Below are positions 62,725-64,000 of a stretch of DNA of 64,000 nt, piece after piece. The DNA comes from Mesocentrotus franciscanus (lineage: Eukaryota > Echinodermata > Echinoidea > Camarodonta > Strongylocentrotidae), in contig CP137666.1 in the NCBI GenBank assembly GCA_037976565.1, positions 54,277,271 to 54,341,270 of the forward strand, given 5' to 3'. The translations under genes were made by a program, and so were the position numbers. The notes beneath the pieces were generated by a model, which was not told where the DNA came from, did no database searches, and saw only the letters and a list, made by a program, of their open reading frames with translations. Each line of letters begins with the position of its first letter. Within the stretch, counting starts at the first letter, position 1.

Positions 62725-62728
62725 TTAA

Positions 62729-64000
62729 GATAATTAGGGGTGTGTAAATATGTCAAAAAGAGCAGGAATTGGGTTCTTTCTCAATATTTCCCTTCTACAG
62801 GTGCTGGACATCAAATCAAATCTTTAACAAGTACCATGTGATGTGTAGTTTCTGAAATTTTAGTCTGACTTTGAGTTGTTTTGTTCAACTTCACCAAATG
62901 GACCGGGCTGCTTCTCAGATTTTTTTCAAAGTCCAACTCATTAAATATGCGTAAATGATCCACAGGCTTAATTAATGACTTTCACTTGTTTTAATGGTTA
63001 AACATGCAGTAGCTTTGTAAGCTGCATCCATTTATATGGTAACCAACTGAAAAGTATTTCAAATATGCAAATGAGATGCATATTTAATTCTTAAGTACAG
63101 AGCCTATGGGGAAAATGCCTCATTAAAAATGCGTAAATGACACATAGCCAAAATTAGTGACTTTCTTTTGCATTGAAGTCTGTTTCATTCAAGTATTGTG
63201 TAAGCTCTACCTATTCATGTGGTTACCATCTGAATTAGATTTTAAATTTTACCTGAAAAAGTTGCTGACTACGGGAAGGCAAATTTAAATTCCAATTTAC
63301 GACACGATCTCAAAGTCGTACAAAATTATCACGCTCACACTTTTGAAGACAAATATCTGTAGATTCAGATGGCATAAGTCACTTTTTCAATAACTGCTAG
63401 TGTCATCCGAAAATTGGAAGCATATCGGAGGTCTCAGAAAATTCATCAAATTCGTATGTTGGCCGGTTGCTGTGTGAAATCGGGTCACACATCCGGGAAG
63501 TGAAAAACAGAAATAAAACTCGGAACCTTTCCACTTTCAAATGGAGGGTTACTTTTGGCAATAGAAGGATGGGATCACATCGTGATTTGGGTTTTTCCCT
63601 TACCGCGCAGTACTGTGAATCCAGTTTTGGATGGAGCGGCGGGCTGTTTGTCCATGCCTCACGCTTTTCTACTATTTATGAAAACATGCACTTGCTTAAT
63701 TGATGTTAGTTTTCATGTTTGAAGTTAAAAATCTAAATAGAATATACCAGTGTAAAGAAGAACGTTTACACTTTTTAACAGTATGATTTTTAGTGCAATT
63801 GCACAATATTTCACCCCTCTACGGATAATTTGATATTCAGCTACCTGAGCATCAATTTTGCGCTTGCATGGAATTCTCACTGCTTGATTGACCTCCCTAG
63901 TATTAGCCACTAATATAAATTGACATTTGTCCTACGTACCGTATTTGCGGGCGTAAAGGCTGCAGTAATTTCTGCATAGAAAATATGAAAAAGTCTGGGT
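62729..64000. other. Gene-free right edge
   Basis: No supported gene. Two GCGTAAATGA-type blocks (about 62949 and 63130) with similar neighbours (TTAATGACTTTCACTTGTTT against TAGTGACTTTC) suggest an old local duplication. An exon-like minus-strand frame near 63850-63930 is listed among the rejected items. Confidence 0.35.

Noticed and set aside
63846..63933. Minus-strand exon-like stretch ending KRKIDAQ with donor GTAGCT, phase compatible with the ZNF292/RLF-like exon at 60191
   Set aside because: No ATG in frame, poor acceptor upstream, and the peptide does not resemble the start of ZNF292/RLF. It remains possible but unsupported.

Overview
The window is eukaryotic, intron-rich and AT-rich, and packed with transposons. 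The proteins and repeat content suggest a marine deuterostome invertebrate, most likely an echinoderm such as a sea urchin. That assignment is inferred from protein resemblance and repeat style; no species marker was checked. All identifications come from reading the sequence and from remembered family members, without a database search.

Layout. (1) 0-10.5 kb: a single-exon class A GPCR of the GPR21/GPR52 type (+, 1495-2634). On the opposite strand are the first four coding exons of PUS7, a TruD-family pseudouridine synthase (-, 10498 to 7727). No later PUS7 exon is visible to the left edge, so the GPCR may sit inside a PUS7 intron. Weak exon candidates of unnamed genes lie at 340-448, 837-1082 and 5885-6014. 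(2) 10.5-19.1 kb: no protein-coding gene recognised. It holds a broken LINE with an endonuclease domain, a tandem duplication of which only one copy carries a 7SL/Alu-headed SINE, an intron-containing tRNA-Leu(CAA) gene, a long-TIR DNA element and a long TTC/GAA tract. (3) 19.1-41.0 kb: a complete 23-exon importin-9 gene (IPO9, +). I reconstructed every splice junction, giving 1041 codons, the same length as the human protein as I remember it. Its introns hold most of the mobile elements, including a foldback element with a perfect 9-bp target duplication, a hAT element with a perfect 8-bp duplication, a TTAA-flanked element also present near 8.6 kb, two LINE fragments, and two tandem arrays studded with AGGTCA direct repeats. 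(4) 41.0-49.3 kb: no recognised gene, perhaps partly IPO9 3' UTR. (5) 49.3-60.2 kb: a minus-strand gene whose first five visible exons encode the N-terminal helical domain of the ZNF292/RLF/ZNF654 family. It then runs into one giant exon of about 7.6 kb coding an acidic protein with five diverged repeats and a basic tail. A 500-N gap interrupts it, and no zinc fingers are visible. (6) 60.2-64 kb: no recognised gene; a hairpin element, a hAT-type element with 6-bp duplications and a TTAA-flanked element.

IPO9 and the ZNF292/RLF-like gene converge, and PUS7 and IPO9 diverge across the tRNA and transposon-rich spacer. The genes do not form a pathway. The most unusual items are the 7SL-headed SINE with its empty site preserved in the sister duplicate, the repeat-expanded ZNF292/RLF-type protein, the 9-bp-TSD foldback element carrying an exon-like ORF, and the nuclear-receptor-type DR1 motifs multiplied by tandem repeats in an IPO9 intron.
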